A stretch of 64,000 nt of DNA. Source: Tateyamaria sp. syn59. Its GTDB lineage: Bacteria; Pseudomonadota; Alphaproteobacteria; Rhodobacterales; Rhodobacteraceae. How positions within the stretch are numbered: the stretch's first letter is position 1; each line of letters begins with the position of its first letter. Below the pieces are notes generated by a model. The model searched no databases and was not told the origin of the DNA. It was given only the letters and a program-made list of their open reading frames with translations. This document shows, piece by piece, positions 17,967-26,895 of this stretch. The translations under genes and the position numbers were made by a program. The stretch is from NCBI RefSeq assembly GCF_007995245.1, contig NZ_VCBA01000007.1:171008-235007 (forward strand). Reading direction: 5' to 3'.

Positions 17967-17993
17967 TCGTTTTGCGATTGAATTGCAAAACGA
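17967..17993. promoter_or_regulatory. Perfect 9-bp inverted repeat upstream of irr
   Basis: Arms TCGTTTTGC and GCAAAACGA flank a 9-base AT-rich centre, 38 bases before the irr start and 10 bases after the oxygenase stop. It could be an operator for autoregulation by Irr or another Fur-family protein, or a transcription terminator for the oxygenase gene. The lack of a following T-run makes the terminator reading weaker. Confidence 0.5.
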
Positions 17994-18030
17994 TGGCCCT
18001 TTATATGTAGGGTAACGCTACGAGGACGGT

Positions 18031-18450
18031 ATGACCCACACGCAGCAACAGACAGGTATCAAATGGTTGGCCGGGGCAGGACTGCGCCCGACGCGGCAGC
18101 GTGTGACGCTGGCCACCTTGTTGATCGGCGACGGCCAGCATCGGCACGTCACCGCCGAAAGCCTGTTTGAATCTGCCAAGGCCGAGGGCGAGGCCGTATC
18201 GCTCGCCACCGTTTACAACACGTTGCGCGCGTTCTGCGATGCAGGGCTGATGCAGGAAGTGACGGTGGACGGATCGAAAAGTTACTTCGACACAAACACG
18301 CATGATCACCCGCACTTCTTCTGGGAAGACGAGGCCAAGCTCACCGATGCGCCGTCGGACGAGCTGGTGATTGCGCAGCTGCCTGATGCACCAGCGGGCG
18401 CGGAGATTGCGTCGGTGGATGTGGTGATCCGGTTGCGGCGCAAAAGCTGA
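18031..18450 (+). CDS. irr: Iron response regulator Irr (Fur family)
   Basis: The 139-residue Fur-family repressor has a winged-helix N-terminus (GLRPTRQRVTLATLL) and DNA-recognition segment (SLATVYNTLRAFCDAGL), then a dimerisation domain with the metal/heme-region His cluster NTHDHPHFFWED. Irr senses iron through heme in Rhizobiales and Rhodobacterales and controls iron and heme genes. The pairing of irr with the fabA operon is common in this group. It lacks the extra C-terminal metal sites of Fur. Confidence 0.9.
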   Translation: MTHTQQQTGIKWLAGAGLRPTRQRVTLATLLIGDGQHRHVTAESLFESAKAEGEAVSLATVYNTLRAFCDAGLMQEVTVDGSKSYFDTNTHDHPHFFWEDEAKLTDAPSDELVIAQLPDAPAGAEIASVDVVIRLRRKS

Positions 18451-18482
18451 GCACTCCCCCGGCGGCTTTACCTCCGGCTAAG

Positions 18483-19259
18483 ATGTTTCAGGTACGGCTT
18501 TCGGGACTTACGCCCACCGAAAGTTTGCCTTTGTTCGACATCAACCCCGATCATCCTGATGCGCCGTTGACGCGCGTGCTGCAATTGCAGTGCAGGGCGT
18601 TGGCCGCGGTGCCGCACGAGTTTCGCGCGGTGGGTACATGGCTGAACTACGATTGCGCGTTGTTGCCCTATCTCGATGACGAAGAGGATCGCAGCCGCGT
18701 TCTGGACGACATCGGACGTGCGCGCACCGCACTCGACCATGTGATGCGGTATTTTGATTTGTCTGCGGACATCCCCGATTACCATCCCGACGCGCTCGCC
18801 TGGTTCCACGGCTGTCTTGCGCGGGCGCCAAAACAGGCGGATCCGTTTCGGGAGACGGCGAGAATGCTGTTTCATGTGCAGGACGTCGCGATCAACCAGC
18901 CGTCCCGGACGAAAGCGGTGCACAGAGACACCTCGCATTACATCATTACCGAACTTGCGCCGGAAATTGTCGGGCTGCTCGATATCCTGAACGCCGAAGT
19001 GGAGGCGCAGGAGCAATCGCGCGTGGCCTATGCCGAAACCATGCGGGCGAAGGCGGACGCGGCGGTGGCGGACATTCAATCCGTCAGCAAGATGGTGCGC
19101 CTGATTTCCCTCAACGCCTCGGTCGAGGCGGCGCGGGCTGGAGACGCTGGCCGCGCCTTTGCCGTCATCGCGTCCGAGGTGAAGGCCATGTCAGAGGCGA
19201 TCCAGACATCAGCGCGGAGCGTGACCGGCACCGTGCGCGATCTTACAGAACGGCTTTAG
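18483..19259 (+). CDS. Short soluble methyl-accepting chemotaxis-type protein
   Basis: The 258-residue protein has no signal peptide, membrane segment or HAMP domain. Its last ~65 residues contain the MCP signalling tip (VRLISLNASVEAARAG and GRAFAVIASEVKAMSEAI), but the chain ends soon after, so the C-terminal methylation helix is nearly absent. The N-terminal ~190 residues are a helical region of unknown type (it includes a His-rich HRDTSHYII segment). It may be a cytosolic sensor feeding CheA/CheW or a regulator of other receptors. Confidence is high for the domain and low for function. Confidence 0.72.
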   Translation: MFQVRLSGLTPTESLPLFDINPDHPDAPLTRVLQLQCRALAAVPHEFRAVGTWLNYDCALLPYLDDEEDRSRVLDDIGRARTALDHVMRYFDLSADIPDYHPDALAWFHGCLARAPKQADPFRETARMLFHVQDVAINQPSRTKAVHRDTSHYIITELAPEIVGLLDILNAEVEAQEQSRVAYAETMRAKADAAVADIQSVSKMVRLISLNASVEAARAGDAGRAFAVIASEVKAMSEAIQTSARSVTGTVRDLTERL

Positions 19260-19275
19260 CCGCGCGGCGGCGGTG

Positions 19276-20142
19276 TCAGAACCACTGTCCGGGTTCCATC
19301 AGCCCGAGGTCCAGAAGCTGGCGCGAATGCCATTCGAACGCGGCCGAGTTATGCCATTTGAAGGTTTCGATGTCGAACGTGCTGCCCGGGTTCAGTTTCA
19401 GTGCCTTGGCGGTTCGGAACGAACAGATGGCCGCGGTCAGGTTGTGGTGCCACTGGCACGCATAGGTGTTGTATTCTTCGTCGTTGAATGTGTGATTGCT
19501 GAGCAGTTGCAGGCCCGGTTTTGTCCTGAACAGTGAAATCCGGTCTATCTTGCGCCGCGCTTCGGGCACGTGTTCCTCGAACCGCCAGCGCAGCCCGCCA
19601 AAGAAGTCCAGTTGCCGATCCTTGGGGTGCCCATCCAGACCTTTGCGCGCCAGAGCGTAATAGCCCGACCGGTCCAGATGCGCATGGTCCAACGAGACCG
19701 CATTCGGATTGTCCCACAGGTTTTCCGCATACAGGTCCACGACATAGGTCAGCATGGCATCGCGCCGCTCTTCGGTGTGAAAGGCCAGCATCTCGCCCAC
19801 AGAGCGGGTTTCGCAGAACGGGTGGAACAGGAATTCGGCGTTGTAGCAATAAAACATCCACGTCCCGTCCGGCACCGCCTTGATCACGGTATTGACCGCC
19901 GTTTCCAGCGCTCCCGCCGCCGATGCGTCAAAGTCTATGCGGATCACGGATTCGGCCAGGTCGCGCGCGAGGATCAGGCGCCGGTCCATGAAGGCGATAA
20001 TCTGCTTGAAACCGGCCTGTTGATGGTGCCGCAACGTGGTGTCCAGTTCGACGTCGTCCTCTGCCAGAATCAAGGCCACGGGCCCGGTCTTTGGAACCGC
20101 GTCCGCGTCGTTGAGAAAATTGCTCAGACTGTCGAAATGCAT
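19276..20142 (-). CDS. Conserved protein of unknown function, possibly glycosyltransferase-like
   Basis: The 288-residue cytoplasmic protein has no membrane segment. An N-terminal alternating pattern (PVALILAEDDVELD, KQIIAFMDRRL, VIRIDFDA) resembles the nucleotide-sugar half of GT-A glycosyltransferases or GT92-like proteins, and it is rich in Trp, His and Tyr (WHHNLTAAICSFRTAK). No DxD motif is certain. It is convergent with the mini-MCP and divergent from miaB. Confidence 0.5.
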   Translation of the reverse strand: MHFDSLSNFLNDADAVPKTGPVALILAEDDVELDTTLRHHQQAGFKQIIAFMDRRLILARDLAESVIRIDFDASAAGALETAVNTVIKAVPDGTWMFYCYNAEFLFHPFCETRSVGEMLAFHTEERRDAMLTYVVDLYAENLWDNPNAVSLDHAHLDRSGYYALARKGLDGHPKDRQLDFFGGLRWRFEEHVPEARRKIDRISLFRTKPGLQLLSNHTFNDEEYNTYACQWHHNLTAAICSFRTAKALKLNPGSTFDIETFKWHNSAAFEWHSRQLLDLGLMEPGQWF

Positions 20143-20259
20143 GGCTTGGTCCTTGTGGCGCCGTTGCGGTCAAATTTCCGTTAATCAGGGCCGCATTGCA
20201 AGATAGCCGAGGGCCTGATAAGCGACCGCTTCCATCCGTACATTTCGGGACCGAAGCCC

Positions 20260-21582
20260 ATGACGACGCCAAAGAAGCTCTTTATCAAGACCTATGGGTG
20301 TCAGATGAACGTCTATGACAGCGAACGCATGGCCGAAGCGCTGGGCGGGCAGGGGTATGTCGAAACACAGACACCCGATGATGCGGACATGATCCTGCTG
20401 AACACCTGTCACATTCGTGAAAAGGCAGCGGAGAAGATCTATTCCGAGTTGGGCCGTTACAAGGGGCTGAAGGCCGACAAGCCGGACCTCAAGATCGGCG
20501 TGGCGGGGTGTGTGGCGCAAGCTGAGGGACAGGAGATCATGCGCCGCCAGCCCATGGTCGATTTGGTCGTGGGGCCGCAAAGCTACCACCGCCTGCCCGA
20601 GATGGAGGCGCGGACACGGGCCGGGGAAAAGGCGCTCGACACCGATTTCCCGGAGGAGGACAAGTTCGAGAAGCTGAAGGGGCGGCCCAAGGCGCAGCGC
20701 GGCCCGACTGCGTTCCTGACCGTGCAGGAAGGGTGCGACAAGTTCTGCGCGTTCTGCGTGGTTCCCTATACGCGCGGGGCCGAAGTCAGCCGCCCGGTGG
20801 ATCGTATTCTTGCCGAGGCGCGTGATCTGGTGGAACGCGGCGTGCGTGAAATCACGCTGCTGGGCCAGAACGTGAATGCCTATCACGGCGCGGGGCCGGA
20901 TGGGTCGGAGTATACCCTGGCCAAGCTGATCTGGGACCTCGACAAGGTCGACGGGCTTGAGCGCATCCGCTTTACAACCAGCCATCCCAACGACATGACC
21001 GATGATCTGATTGAAGCGCATGGCACATGCAGCAAGCTGATGCCGTATCTGCATTTGCCGGTGCAGTCGGGCAGCGATACGATTCTCAAGCGCATGAACC
21101 GCAGCCACACCGCCGACAGCTATCTGCGCCTGATCGAGCGTATTCGCGCGGCACGCCCCGACATTCTGATGTCCGGCGACTTCATCGTGGGCTTTCCCGA
21201 GGAAACGGAGGCCGATTTCCAGGCCACGCTCGACCTCGTCGAAGAGGTGAAGTACGGCTATGCCTATAGCTTCAAGTATTCGACACGTCCGGGCACACCA
21301 GCGGCGGAACGACCACAGGTTGATCCCGCCGAGGCCGATGACCGGTTGCAACGGCTACAGGGCCTGATCACACGCCAGCAGCGCGACATTCAGAACAGTA
21401 TGGTCGGCCGTACGGTGAACGTGCTGTTCGAAAAGCCAGGACGCTTGCCCGGACAGATGGGCGGCAAGAGTGAATACCTGCACGCCGTCCATGTTGCCGA
21501 CGCGCCGGTCGGCATCGGTGATATCGCACCGGTGAGAATCGTTGACGCAGCGGCAAACTCCTTGGCCGGTGTGATTGACTGA
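20260..21582 (+). CDS. miaB: tRNA-2-methylthio-N6-dimethylallyladenosine synthase
   Basis: The 440-residue radical-SAM methylthiotransferase modifies A37 of tRNAs reading UNN codons. The N-terminal domain has the auxiliary-cluster cysteines ([30 protein letters not shown]). The radical SAM motif is [16 protein letters not shown] (~150), and a TRAM domain closes the protein ([12 protein letters not shown] onwards). The length is normal for the family. Confidence 0.95.
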   Translation: MTTPKKLFIKTYGCQMNVYDSERMAEALGGQGYVETQTPDDADMILLNTCHIREKAAEKIYSELGRYKGLKADKPDLKIGVAGCVAQAEGQEIMRRQPMVDLVVGPQSYHRLPEMEARTRAGEKALDTDFPEEDKFEKLKGRPKAQRGPTAFLTVQEGCDKFCAFCVVPYTRGAEVSRPVDRILAEARDLVERGVREITLLGQNVNAYHGAGPDGSEYTLAKLIWDLDKVDGLERIRFTTSHPNDMTDDLIEAHGTCSKLMPYLHLPVQSGSDTILKRMNRSHTADSYLRLIERIRAARPDILMSGDFIVGFPEETEADFQATLDLVEEVKYGYAYSFKYSTRPGTPAAERPQVDPAEADDRLQRLQGLITRQQRDIQNSMVGRTVNVLFEKPGRLPGQMGGKSEYLHAVHVADAPVGIGDIAPVRIVDAAANSLAGVID

Positions 21583-21781
21583 AGCAGAGCCTTCGCCTGC
21601 AATTTGGGCGAAAAAGGCTCGGATCAGTTGTAAGTCTGCCCAATCAGAGCACAATATCTGGTAAAAACGGGTTCACAGATCGTTCATTTTTTCCTACGGT
21701 TCCGAGCAGTGTGGCAAGGACCCGTCTGTTTCCAGGCATGTTGGTGATCCTTGCGGGGGACCAACAAAAAAGGGACAGGCT

Positions 21782-22381
21782 GTGGCGAAATTCATTTCGA
21801 AAACAGTTGATAGGCTTATGACCACGGCGGCTGCCACCGCGGTGGCGCTGACGGCGCTCATGGTCGCGGACGTATCTGCACAGACTTTCAGCACAGACAC
21901 GCGGTCGCAGCAGGGCCGGGACCGGGGACAATACATTCCGACCATCTGGGTGGACCCGGACGGGTGTGAGCACTGGGTGATGGACGACGGGGCAGAGGGC
22001 TACATGACCCCGCACGTCAATCGCAAGGGCATCCCGGTCTGTCGGCGGGGCAACCTATGCGGTGTGATGCAGTCGGATCAGTTCTTTGCCACCGACAGCT
22101 TCCGCATCCACAAGGCGGGCCGCGAACGGCTGGCGCAGTTCTTCCAGCAGTCCACGGCGCAGGCCTTTATCATCACTGGGCACACGGACAGCCGCGCAAG
22201 CGATGCCTATAACCTGCGCCTGTCGCTGAACCGGGCCAATGCTGTGGCGGCCATCGCGCAGCAAAATGGTGGGCGGATCGCCGACGTGCGCGGCTACGGC
22301 GAACGGTTGCCGGCGCAGCCCAACAACACGGCCAAAGGCATGGCAGCCAACCGCCGTGTCGAAATCATCTGCATTCAGTAA
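21782..22381 (+). CDS. OmpA-family outer-membrane-associated protein
   Basis: The 199-residue protein starts at GTG 21782 and has a signal peptide (about residues 1-35, ending VSAQ). After a 33-residue block (IWVDPDGCEHWVMDDG onwards) comes a compact OmpA C-terminal peptidoglycan-binding domain with TGHTDSRASDAYNLRLS and GMAANRRVEI. It probably links the outer membrane to peptidoglycan. The Cys-containing block is shared with the lipoprotein encoded 10 bases downstream. Confidence 0.8.
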   Translation: MAKFISKTVDRLMTTAAATAVALTALMVADVSAQTFSTDTRSQQGRDRGQYIPTIWVDPDGCEHWVMDDGAEGYMTPHVNRKGIPVCRRGNLCGVMQSDQFFATDSFRIHKAGRERLAQFFQQSTAQAFIITGHTDSRASDAYNLRLSLNRANAVAAIAQQNGGRIADVRGYGERLPAQPNNTAKGMAANRRVEIICIQ

Positions 22382-22391
22382 GGGGCGCATC

Positions 22392-22694
22392 ATGACCAAG
22401 TTGAAATTTGTGCCTCTGGTGATCGCAGGGCTCGCGCTTGCTGCCTGCGGCGATGGCCTGCCCGCGGACAAGACTGTCGATCGTGGCACAGACCGCAAGG
22501 ACCTGAGCCAATTGCAAGCCGGGATCTGGGTGGATCCGAATGGATGTGACCATTGGATCATCGACGACGGTGTCGAAGGCTACCTGTCGGCGCGCCTGGA
22601 CCCCTATGGCAAGCCGGTCTGTTCTGGTGTGGCCCAGCCGACATATACCGCAGGCGACTTCAAGGGCGGATCGCGGGTCAACGACCCAAATTGA
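22392..22694 (+). CDS. Small lipoprotein sharing a block with the preceding OmpA protein
   Basis: The 100-residue protein starts at ATG 22392. The signal peptide ends in a lipobox (GLALAAC, lipid-anchor Cys19). Residues about 46-79 (IWVDPNGCDHWIIDDG, then EGY, G-PVC) closely match residues 56-89 of the OmpA-family protein just upstream. The two Cys in the block may form a disulfide. No known domain. It ends the transcript at a strong terminator. Confidence 0.7.
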   Translation: MTKLKFVPLVIAGLALAACGDGLPADKTVDRGTDRKDLSQLQAGIWVDPNGCDHWIIDDGVEGYLSARLDPYGKPVCSGVAQPTYTAGDFKGGSRVNDPN

Positions 22695-22716
22695 TCTTTC
22701 TGCACCACAGAAAACA

Positions 22717-22751
22717 GGGCCGGAGCGCGCGGTGCGCCCCGGCCTTTTTTG
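22717..22751 (+). terminator. Rho-independent terminator after the OmpA/lipoprotein pair
   Basis: A GC-rich hairpin (GGCCGG ... CCGGCC with further GCGC pairing inside) is followed by six T. It lies 23 bases after the lipoprotein stop. Confidence 0.85.
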
Positions 22752-22840
22752 TTTCATTTGCATGAAATACGGCCTGTGCCCGTTGCACCCCCACCGCGAA
22801 CTTGCAACGCTGGTGCCAGTACAGACTCAAGGAGCAGCAT

Positions 22841-23833
22841 TTGACCCTAGACCACCCATCCCAGGAACGTGTCCTGGAATTTCCCGACAACCGTCTGCTG
22901 ATCGACCTGTGTGGTCCCTATGACAGCCATCTGACGGCCATCGAATCCGCGCTGGAGGTGCAGATCGTGCGACGGGGAAATGTGTTGGCGGTGATGGGGG
23001 ATGAGGCCGCGCAGAAGCGCGCAGGCGACGTGCTGAACGCGCTCTACCTGCGGCTTGAAACGGGCAAGGATGTGGAGCCTGCCGACGTCGACCGCGAGCT
23101 GCGCATGGGCCAGTCCGAGGCAGGCACGGGTAGCCGGCAGGGCGACCAGCTGGAAATGCCGGTGGGCAACCGGATCGAGATCAAGACCCGCAAGAAACTG
23201 GTTGAGCCACGCACTGATGCCCAAAAGGCATATGTCGAGGCGCTGTTCGAAAACGAGATGGCGTTTGGCATCGGGCCCGCGGGCACGGGCAAGACCTATC
23301 TTGCCGTTGCGGTCGGAGTGTCGATGTTCATCTCGGGCCATGTGGACAGGATCATCCTGTGCCGCCCTGCGGTGGAGGCGGGTGAACGGCTGGGCTTTCT
23401 GCCCGGCACGCAGGAGGAAAAGGTCGATCCCTACATGCAGCCGCTCTATGACGCGCTGAACGATTTCCTGCCGGGCAAGCAACTGGCCAAGCTCAAAGAA
23501 GAAAAGACAATCGAGATCGCGCCACTGGCTTTCATGCGCGGTCGCACGCTCAGCCGCGCATTTGTCGTGCTGGATGAAGCGCAGAACGCCACCACCATGC
23601 AGATGAAGATGTTCCTTACCCGCCTTGGCGAGGGCTCGCGCATGGTCATCACCGGCGACCGCACCCAGATTGATCTGCCGCGCGGTGTCGCCTCTGGCCT
23701 GTGGGACGCGGAACGCCTGCTCAAATCCATCCCCAACATCAGCTTCAACTATTTCACGTCCAAGGACGTCGTACGGCACCCGCTTGTGGCGGCCATCATC
23801 GAAGCCTATGAGGCGGACGCGGAGAGCGCCTAG
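22841..23833 (+). CDS. phoH: PhoH-like ATPase
   Basis: The 330-residue protein begins at TTG 22841, chosen because AAGGAG (22829-22834) sits at the right distance and the frame upstream is not conserved in type. It has an N-terminal KH-like region and the P-loop GPAGTGKTYLAVA (~147), FMRGRTL and VLDEAQNATTMQMKM (Walker B). PhoH-like proteins are often co-encoded with YbeY and take part in RNA metabolism. Here phoH, ybeY, corC and lnt follow in that order, as in many proteobacteria. Confidence 0.9.
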   Translation: MTLDHPSQERVLEFPDNRLLIDLCGPYDSHLTAIESALEVQIVRRGNVLAVMGDEAAQKRAGDVLNALYLRLETGKDVEPADVDRELRMGQSEAGTGSRQGDQLEMPVGNRIEIKTRKKLVEPRTDAQKAYVEALFENEMAFGIGPAGTGKTYLAVAVGVSMFISGHVDRIILCRPAVEAGERLGFLPGTQEEKVDPYMQPLYDALNDFLPGKQLAKLKEEKTIEIAPLAFMRGRTLSRAFVVLDEAQNATTMQMKMFLTRLGEGSRMVITGDRTQIDLPRGVASGLWDAERLLKSIPNISFNYFTSKDVVRHPLVAAIIEAYEADAESA

Positions 23834-23864
23834 TCTCTTCCCTGTTTCAAAAAATCCCGGGGGT

Positions 23865-23882
23865 CCGGGGGCTGGCCCCCGG
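23865..23882. repeat. G/C-rich intergenic hairpin
   Basis: CCGGGGGC and GCCCCCGG are perfect arms, placed between phoH and ybeY. Two similar elements lie at 42976-42995 and 46721-46735. All three follow gene ends and resemble an intergenic element common in Rhodobacterales genomes. Confidence 0.6.
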
Positions 23883-24386
23883 TTGCAACACCTGCCACAC
23901 GAAATCGACATCCTGATCGAAGATGACCGCTGGCAGCAGGTGGGGCTTCTATCGCTCGCCCAAACAGCCATTGCCGTCACACTCGACAATCGCAGCATCC
24001 CGGATGCTTCGGTGTCGGTGCTGGCCTGCGACGACACGCGCATGGCCGTGCTCAACTCGGATTTCCGCGACAAACCGGTGCCGACCAATGTGCTGAGCTG
24101 GCCCGAGGAGGATCTGGGATCTGAGGCGGCGGGCGCTGCGCCGCAACAGCCTACGCCGGATCCTGACGGCACGCTCAGCTTGGGTGACATTGCCATCGCC
24201 TATGACACCTGCGCTCAGGAATCGGAGGATCAGGGCAAGCCGTTCGAGGCCCATGTGACCCACTTGCTTGTTCACGGAACGTTACATTTGTTGGGCTACG
24301 ACCACATTCGTGACCTTGACGCCACGCGGATGGAGGCGTTGGAGGTCGAAATACTTGGCAAACTGGGGCTGCCTAACCCATATTAG
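23883..24386 (+). CDS. ybeY: Endoribonuclease YbeY (rRNA maturation factor)
   Basis: The zinc site HLLVHGTLHLLGYDH near residues 125-139 defines the family. YbeY processes rRNA 3' ends and takes part in ribosome quality control. No ATG fits the N-terminus; the TTG at 23883 (LQHLPHEIDILIEDDRW) gives 167 residues, a normal length, though it lies against the G-rich hairpin. Translation may depend on phoH readthrough. The start is therefore uncertain. Confidence 0.88.
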   Translation: MQHLPHEIDILIEDDRWQQVGLLSLAQTAIAVTLDNRSIPDASVSVLACDDTRMAVLNSDFRDKPVPTNVLSWPEEDLGSEAAGAAPQQPTPDPDGTLSLGDIAIAYDTCAQESEDQGKPFEAHVTHLLVHGTLHLLGYDHIRDLDATRMEALEVEILGKLGLPNPY

Positions 24387-24432
24387 GCGCTGTTATGGGG
24401 CCGCGCCCCAATTGTGACTTGGATAGGAGCCA

Positions 24433-25320
24433 ATGGGCGATACCGACGGATCGTCTGACGCGGCGCAACGCGCGCAGTCAGACACTGACATGACCGAACC
24501 TTCGAAAAGCGGTGGCTTTCTGTCGCGTGTGATTGGCGCGCTCAGCCCGAGTGACAGCGATGACGCGTCGTCCGATGCGCCCGCCCTGCGCCCTCAGTCC
24601 CATGGCATGATCAACCTGCGCCGTCTGCGCGTCGAAGATGTGGCTGTGCCAAAGGCCGATATCACCGCCGTGGCTGACACCGTATCGCTGGAAGAGCTAG
24701 TGCAGGTGTTCAAGGAAAGCGGTTATACGCGCCTGCCGGTTTTCGAGGGCACGCTCGACACGCCCATCGGCTTTGCCCACCTCAAGGACGTCGCATTGCA
24801 ACACGGTTTCAACGGTGGCGCCGCAAATTTTGATCTGCGCGCGCGGCTGCGCCCGCTGCTTTTCGTGCCGCCGTCCATGACCATCGGTGTCCTGCTGACC
24901 AAGATGCAGACGGAACGTCGGCACATGGCGCTGGTCATCGACGAATATGGCGGTGTTGACGGTCTCGTGACCATCGAAGACCTGATCGAACAGGTCATCG
25001 GGGAGATTGAGGATGAGCATGACGTCGATGAGGGTGTGCTGTTCACCCGTGAAAAGACCGGGTGCTACCTTGCGCTCGCGAAGACCCCACTCAAGGAATT
25101 CGAGGCCGAGATTGGCGTGTCGCTGACCACCCACGATGATGTGGACGAGGAAGAGATAGACACACTCGGTGGTCTGGTGTTCATGCTCGCAGGTCGCGTG
25201 CCTGCGCGGGGTGAGGTCGTGGTGCACCCTGATGGCCCGCAATTCGAAGTCATTGACGCCGATCCCAGACGCATCAAACGGATGCGCGTGCGGCTGACGG
25301 GGCCGGAGCCCGCTGAATGA
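24433..25320 (+). CDS. CorC/HlyC-type CBS-domain protein
   Basis: The 295-residue cytoplasmic protein has two CBS domains (about 75-195, including GYTRLPVFEG and RRHMALVIDEYGGVDGLVT), then a CorC/HlyC transporter-associated domain ending in GGLVFMLAGRVPARGE. No membrane helices. Such stand-alone proteins help regulate Mg/Co efflux or hemolysin-like transport. It sits in the phoH-ybeY-corC-lnt order and overlaps lnt by 4 bases. Confidence 0.88.
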   Translation: MGDTDGSSDAAQRAQSDTDMTEPSKSGGFLSRVIGALSPSDSDDASSDAPALRPQSHGMINLRRLRVEDVAVPKADITAVADTVSLEELVQVFKESGYTRLPVFEGTLDTPIGFAHLKDVALQHGFNGGAANFDLRARLRPLLFVPPSMTIGVLLTKMQTERRHMALVIDEYGGVDGLVTIEDLIEQVIGEIEDEHDVDEGVLFTREKTGCYLALAKTPLKEFEAEIGVSLTTHDDVDEEEIDTLGGLVFMLAGRVPARGEVVVHPDGPQFEVIDADPRRIKRMRVRLTGPEPAE

Positions 25321-26834
25321 CCACGATGCGTGCCTGGATTGAGAATGCTCCGATCTGGGCGCAGATTCTGCTGGCAGTGGCAGCCGGTGCCGCGGGTTCG
25401 TTCGCGCACGCGCCATTTGATCTGTCCGTCGCGATCCTGATCCCGCTGATCTCTGCCTTCGGGCTCTTGTCGATTGCGCGGTCTGTCATGGCGGCCGGTC
25501 TGCTTGGTCTGGCGTTGGGCACCGGGTATTTTGCGGCGACGCTGACCTGGATCGTCGAACCGTTTCAGGTTGATGCGGCAACGACGGGTTGGATGGCGCC
25601 TTTTGCGTTGCTGTTCATGTCGGTCGGGCTGTCGCTGTTTTGGGCCGCAGCCCTCAGTCTGGCACGTTGGTCGGGCGGGCATGTTTGGGTCCTGGTCTTT
25701 GCCATGACCGGAGCGGAGATGCTGCGGGCCTATCTGTTCACGGGCTTTCCATGGGCGACGCCGCCGCAAGCCTTGGTGGGTGGTCTGGCCGGGCACGTTC
25801 TGTCGTGGGCCGGGCCGCATGGCACGATGCTGGTGTTGACTGCGGCGGCAGGACTGGTCTGGGCGGTGTCGCGCGAGTGGGTGAAGGTGGCACTTGTTGT
25901 GGCTCTGGCGGCGGTGCTTGATGTGATCCCGCTGCCCGCTGCTGAAAGTCCGCTGACAGAGCAGACCGTGCGCCTTGTGCAGCCGAACGCACCGCAACAG
26001 GAGAAGTGGGATCCAGCGCGCATTCCCGTCTTCATCAACCGCCAGATTGATTACACGGCGGATGGCGATGTGCCCGATCTTGTGGTCTGGCCCGAAACCG
26101 CCTTGCCGTACCTACTCGATCAGGCACAACCGGCGCTTGACGTGATCGCCGATGCCGCGCGCGGCGCGCCGGTGGTGCTGGGTATCCAAAGGGAAGAGGC
26201 GGGGCAGTACTACAACAGCCTTGTGACCCTGGATGCCACGGGCCAGGTCACACAAGTCTATGACAAACACCATCTGGTGCCGTTCGGGGAGTACATGCCC
26301 TTGCCGTGGCTCTTTCGCAGGCTTGGCATTCAATCTATCGCGGATCGCGTTGATGGCGGATACACGCCTGGACCGGGTCCACAGCTTTTGGACATGGGGC
26401 CGCTTGGCACAGCACTGCCGCTCATCTGCTATGAGGCGGTTTTTGCCCACGACATCGGGGCATCCTCCGCGCGCCCGGATTTCCTGATGCAATTGACCAA
26501 TGACGCCTGGTTCGGCATGCGTTCGGGTCCGCAACAGCATCTGGCCCAAGCGCAGATGCGGGCCATTGAACAAGGGCTGCCGCTGATCCGCGCGGCCAAC
26601 ACGGGTATCTCTGCTGTCATTGATCCGAAGGGTCGGATCACGGCTTCGCTTCCTCTGAACGAGGCCGGATACTTGGACGCACGGTTGCCCGCACCGGGTG
26701 CGCCGACGCTCTACAGTCGGACGGGCGATCTGCCTTGGGTTCTTTTGGTGTTGTCAGGTTTGATTGGTGCCGTGTTGCACCGCGCCAGCACACGTCGCGC
26801 TCAGCCCATTGACGCCCCCGCGCCCGAAGCGTAA
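25317..26834 (+). CDS. lnt: Apolipoprotein N-acyltransferase
   Basis: The 505-residue inner-membrane enzyme has about seven N-terminal helices and a C-terminal nitrilase domain. The catalytic Glu (VWPETALPYL), Lys (DKHHLVPFGEYMP) and Cys (LICYEAVFAHD) are all visible. It adds the third acyl chain to lipoproteins, which fits the lipoprotein encoded 2.6 kb upstream. It overlaps corC by 4 bases. Confidence 0.93.
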   Translation: MTTMRAWIENAPIWAQILLAVAAGAAGSFAHAPFDLSVAILIPLISAFGLLSIARSVMAAGLLGLALGTGYFAATLTWIVEPFQVDAATTGWMAPFALLFMSVGLSLFWAAALSLARWSGGHVWVLVFAMTGAEMLRAYLFTGFPWATPPQALVGGLAGHVLSWAGPHGTMLVLTAAAGLVWAVSREWVKVALVVALAAVLDVIPLPAAESPLTEQTVRLVQPNAPQQEKWDPARIPVFINRQIDYTADGDVPDLVVWPETALPYLLDQAQPALDVIADAARGAPVVLGIQREEAGQYYNSLVTLDATGQVTQVYDKHHLVPFGEYMPLPWLFRRLGIQSIADRVDGGYTPGPGPQLLDMGPLGTALPLICYEAVFAHDIGASSARPDFLMQLTNDAWFGMRSGPQQHLAQAQMRAIEQGLPLIRAANTGISAVIDPKGRITASLPLNEAGYLDARLPAPGAPTLYSRTGDLPWVLLVLSGLIGAVLHRASTRRAQPIDAPAPEA

Positions 26835-26845
26835 GCGGGTTCGAC

Positions 26846-26892
26846 GTGCCACAACGGCTTCCTGACGTGGTGCGATTGAACCTAATGGAGCG
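26846..26892 (+). promoter_or_regulatory. SAM/SAH riboswitch upstream of metK
   Basis: The leader reads GCCACAACGGCTTCCTGACG then TGGT, with the P1 stem GCCAC/GTGGT. Downstream AATGGAGCG contains the Shine-Dalgarno, which can pair with the GGCTTCC loop to form an H-type pseudoknot. This matches the small SAM/SAH riboswitch consensus I know from Rhodobacterales metK leaders. Ligand binding should hide the ribosome site (GGAG at 26887-26890), six bases before the metK ATG. Confidence 0.9.
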
Positions 26893-26895
26893 CTC

